DNA of 56,081 nt, taken from a virus. Below, piece after piece: positions 54,611 to 56,081 of this stretch. Positions within the stretch are counted from its first letter, which is position 1. Each line of letters begins with the position of its first letter. The stretch is from positions 1 to 56,081 of the IMG/VR virus record IMGVR_UViG_3300007760_000615; one strand, given 5' to 3'. Below the pieces are notes generated by a model. It searched no databases. It was not told the DNA's origin and saw only the letters and a program-made list of their open reading frames with translations. A program made the position numbers and the translations under genes.

Positions 54611-54681
54611 CAGGATTTTTAGTCTTTGCAACGGTATTCACATTGTTAGTATTACTCACAGGAATGCCTCCCAGAATTTAA
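54607..54681 (+). CDS. 24-aa membrane microprotein
   Basis: MTGFLVFATVFTLLVLLTGM then PPRI. It is the last and shortest of the membrane series. Support is the ATGA overlap only. Confidence 0.4.
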   Translation: MTGFLVFATVFTLLVLLTGMPPRI

Positions 54682-54683
54682 GA

Positions 54684-54712
54684 ATTCTTACTGGACCTCC
54701 CTTCAGTAGAAT
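54684..54712 (+). terminator. Hairpin at the end of the early operon
   Basis: ATTCTTACTG (54684-54693) pairs with CAGTAGAAT (54704-54712) with one bulged T. No long T-run follows, so it may be a weak or factor-dependent terminator or a processing site. Confidence 0.5.
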
Positions 54713-55078
54713 AGCATAGGATCAGCAGTTAATTCAGTTGGTCCTATTGCCTTGATTATAATAGACATTGTAGACACCTCCCCTCTTACGGTAAGACAGA
54801 GCTCCTGCCCGAGTGACCCGAAGCAGATGCGCCGCGATTTTTTTCGTCGAGCGACCTTGGCCGGAGGCCCGGCGTACGATATTTTTTGACCAGGCTCTCC
54901 TTAGCCTAATCGTCTTATAAGTTCTATTGTTCTACACCTTTAGGCTATCGCCATTTAAGGTATCCCAAGCAGGCTAGCCCGCCTGCTGTCTCTTTGAGTT
55001 CGAACAATTAGTACGGTAGACTAGAGTAATGAGTAGATGCATCTACTCTTCTGTCACAATATGCAATTATGATGGAGA
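54713..55078. other. GC-richer non-coding stretch
   Basis: No convincing gene on either strand. Base composition shifts to higher GC around 54780-55000 (for example GGCCGGAGGCCCGGCG), unlike the coding parts. Two GC-rich blocks are each followed by T-runs (54838-54844 and 54891-54896), as in terminators or structured RNAs. It contains an 18-bp palindrome at 55031. Confidence 0.6.
55031..55048. repeat. 18-bp perfect palindrome
   Basis: GAGTAGATGCATCTACTC reads the same on both strands. It lies just downstream of the small late gene at 55079-55264 and could be a protein-binding site or hairpin. Confidence 0.75.
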
Positions 55079-55264
55079 TTAAATTAGGATGATGTATAGT
55101 CCTATAATGAAACAAGCTAGAACAATATACCTTATAATGGAACAGACTGGACAGAATAGATGTAGCTTGGCAAGGTGATTGCTAATGGCAGACGGTGCGG
55201 GGTTATCCGTATCCTTTATTTCCGGCTCCTTGTTATACTGAGCTCGTTCTCTCTCTGTTGGCAT
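55079..55264 (-). CDS. 61-aa late membrane protein
   Basis: MPTERERAQYNKEPEIKDTD, a soluble Pro/Asn-rich part, two Cys (LFCPVCSII), and a C-terminal membrane helix (YIVLACFIIGLYIILI). The late element ATTAAATA ends 6 nt before its ATG, strong support that this is a real gene in an otherwise non-coding area. A C-terminal anchor fits a tail-anchored lysis or envelope protein, but that is inference. Confidence 0.65.
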   Translation of the reverse strand: MPTERERAQYNKEPEIKDTDNPAPSAISNHLAKLHLFCPVCSIIRYIVLACFIIGLYIILI

Positions 55265-55270
55265 TGTGAG

Positions 55271-55278
55271 TATTTAAT
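55271..55278 (-). promoter_or_regulatory. T4-type late promoter (ATTAAATA)
   Basis: The minus-strand element ends 6 nt before ATG 55264. The predicted leader is 1 nt. Confidence 0.62.
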
Positions 55279-55422
55279 ATCTAATCGTTATACGGTTTAA
55301 TAAGCGATCGCATTTTAGCATAGCCGGCCATCCTAAGGATTTTTATTTGGAAATAGTTTGCTTTGGTAAACTATATCTACTCGTATGAGTCGAACCACGC
55401 TGTCATGGCTCCTGACCATCGT

Positions 55423-55815
55423 TAGCGTATGAGTAGGCTATTGACAGGCGCTAGACTCGAAACATTATAGCCTTATCATACGGCGACGGTAGGAGATGGT
55501 AATGTTTGGTAAGCCATGGTAGGCCATTACTCGCTTCCTGAGCAACTCGACTTGGTGGATTAGGTTTGGTCTCACGCTGTGGTAGGTGATGGTAAGGATT
55601 GGTAATGCTCGTCTCCCCTAGGTAATCTTTTGAATGTCAATTGGCCTCCTCCGGAGGCCTGATTAATGCAGTTAATCAATATCATATCCGCCTAGTATGA
55701 ATAAGCCTAGCGACACACGTCAATGACAAGCGTATAGTCAAGGCAATAGCGTATTGATGACAGCAATTCATATAAGTGAGTTGCCATAGCGTATGTCCAA
55801 GGTGGGGTAGCGTAT
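55423..55815 (+). repeat. AGCGTAT repeats
   Basis: TAGCGTAT occurs at 55423, 55747, 55787 and 55808, and AAGCGTAT at 55728. All are in the same orientation; the last four fall within 90 bp. Confidence 0.7.
55643..55677. promoter_or_regulatory. Two adjacent hairpins
   Basis: GGCCTCC/GGAGGCC (55643-55659) has a 3-nt loop, and GATTAA/TTAATC (55661-55677) has a 5-nt loop. The first is very stable for this AT-rich genome. Confidence 0.65.
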
Positions 55816-56051
55816 GGGTGGTCGGGTTAGTGTAGGATCTATAAGGCCCATATGGCACGGTGGAGAAGGTGGGGTGGCTCAAACTCAAAAGATTTTTTGG
55901 TGGGGTGGCCAGGCTTATAAAACTTTTTTACTTTTTTAATTTGGTAAAAGGCAACGGACCCATGGTGGAAGAAAGTCCTGGTGGCCTATAAAATACCCCC
56001 ATATTTAAAAAAATAGCAAAATTTTATAAAACTCTTGTGTTACCATTTCGG

Positions 56052-56079
56052 TTGCTTTTTAATTGCTTTATGTTATAAT
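56052..56079 (+). promoter_or_regulatory. Early-type promoter at the window edge
   Basis: GG then TTGCTT (56052-56057), a 16-bp spacer and TATAAT (56074-56079). The GGTTG and 16-bp spacer match the early family. The gene it serves is outside the window. Confidence 0.6.
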
Positions 56080-56081
56080 AA

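Larger units (their letters stand above)
55279..56051. other. Repeat- and hairpin-rich non-coding region
   Basis: No gene with credible codon use, start signal or motif on either strand. The plus strand is G/T-rich in blocks (GGTAGG, GGTAATG, GGTGGGG) and contains AGCGTAT repeats, two adjacent hairpins at 55643-55677, and clustered G-tracts at 55801-55910. This fits a replication origin, a packaging or recombination region, or a structured RNA. Confidence 0.6.

Noticed and set aside
55309-55318. GCGATCGC octamer, the cyanobacterial HIP1 sequence
   Set aside because: A single copy is not evidence of a cyanobacterial host; HIP1 is informative only when highly repeated.
55682-55888. Minus-strand 68-codon frame in the non-coding region
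   Set aside because: His/Thr/Pro-rich composition follows from repeats on the other strand; no late element or ribosome site.
1-56081. CRISPR arrays, rRNA, tRNA, insertion sequences, integrase
   Set aside because: No regular repeat-spacer array, rRNA or convincing tRNA fold, transposase or integrase motif was seen; short tRNA genes could still be missed by eye.

Overview
The window is an AT-rich, densely packed segment of a T4-like myovirus genome. T4-like features are an aerobic class Ia ribonucleotide reductase pair (nrdA/nrdB), a PAAR spike-tip protein, an ATP-dependent DNA ligase, a RecB-like nuclease, and about 20 copies of the T4-type late promoter core (NNTAAATA, including two perfect TATAAATA). 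A marine alphaproteobacterial host such as SAR11/Pelagibacter is likely but inferred. It rests on base composition, a phage-borne ribosomal protein bL12, a DUF1178 protein, and a TctA/TctC-like organic-acid transporter pair. No tRNA, CRISPR array, integrase or insertion sequence was recognised.

Layout. (1) 1-836: the cut-off start of a minus-strand gene, then a short plus-strand early unit ending in bL12. (2) 838-19 kb: almost all minus strand and late. It holds an unknown virion-like protein, the PAAR protein, asnB, an SDR, a double-stranded beta-helix protein, nrdB, nrdA, a pectate-lyase-fold tail protein, a nuclease, two radical-SAM genes, several unknown T4-like genes and an FkbM methyltransferase. 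(3) 19-36 kb: mixed strands, rich in auxiliary metabolism. It holds glycosyltransferase-like genes, a KxDG nucleotidyltransferase-like protein, DUF2061, a 2OG-Fe(II) oxygenase-like protein, a ferritin-like diiron protein, a GATase, two tandem methyltransferase paralogues, TctA/TctC-like transporter genes, DUF1178, two more radical-SAM genes, and an aminotransferase / glycosyltransferase-like / nucleotide-sugar dehydrogenase operon. (4) 36-37.4 kb: small basic proteins and several repeat families. (5) 37.4-54.7 kb: a plus-strand early region of about 50 tightly overlapping small genes. It is driven by a family of near-identical sigma70-like promoters (GGTTGAC, 16-bp spacer, TATACT-like) and carries DNA ligase, an AAA ATPase, two peptidoglycan hydrolases, secreted proteins and many single-helix membrane microproteins. 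(6) 54.7-56.1 kb: a GC-richer, repeat- and hairpin-rich, largely non-coding region with one small late membrane gene and an early-type promoter at the right edge.

How it works together. Early promoters appear to drive host-takeover functions on the plus strand. T4-type late promoters drive virion and auxiliary genes, mostly on the minus strand. At many late genes the TAAATA element sits only 5-8 nt before the start codon, so late mRNAs should be leaderless or nearly so. A few late genes (nrdA, the 114-aa protein at 17.1-17.4 kb, the ferritin-like protein, the 141-aa protein at 32.3-32.7 kb) instead have 20-60 nt leaders with Shine-Dalgarno sites, and some have hairpins and dedicated terminators. 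The metabolic genes point to nucleotide supply, translation, organic-acid uptake, and sugar or peptide modification. The biochemical end products are not visible from the sequence.
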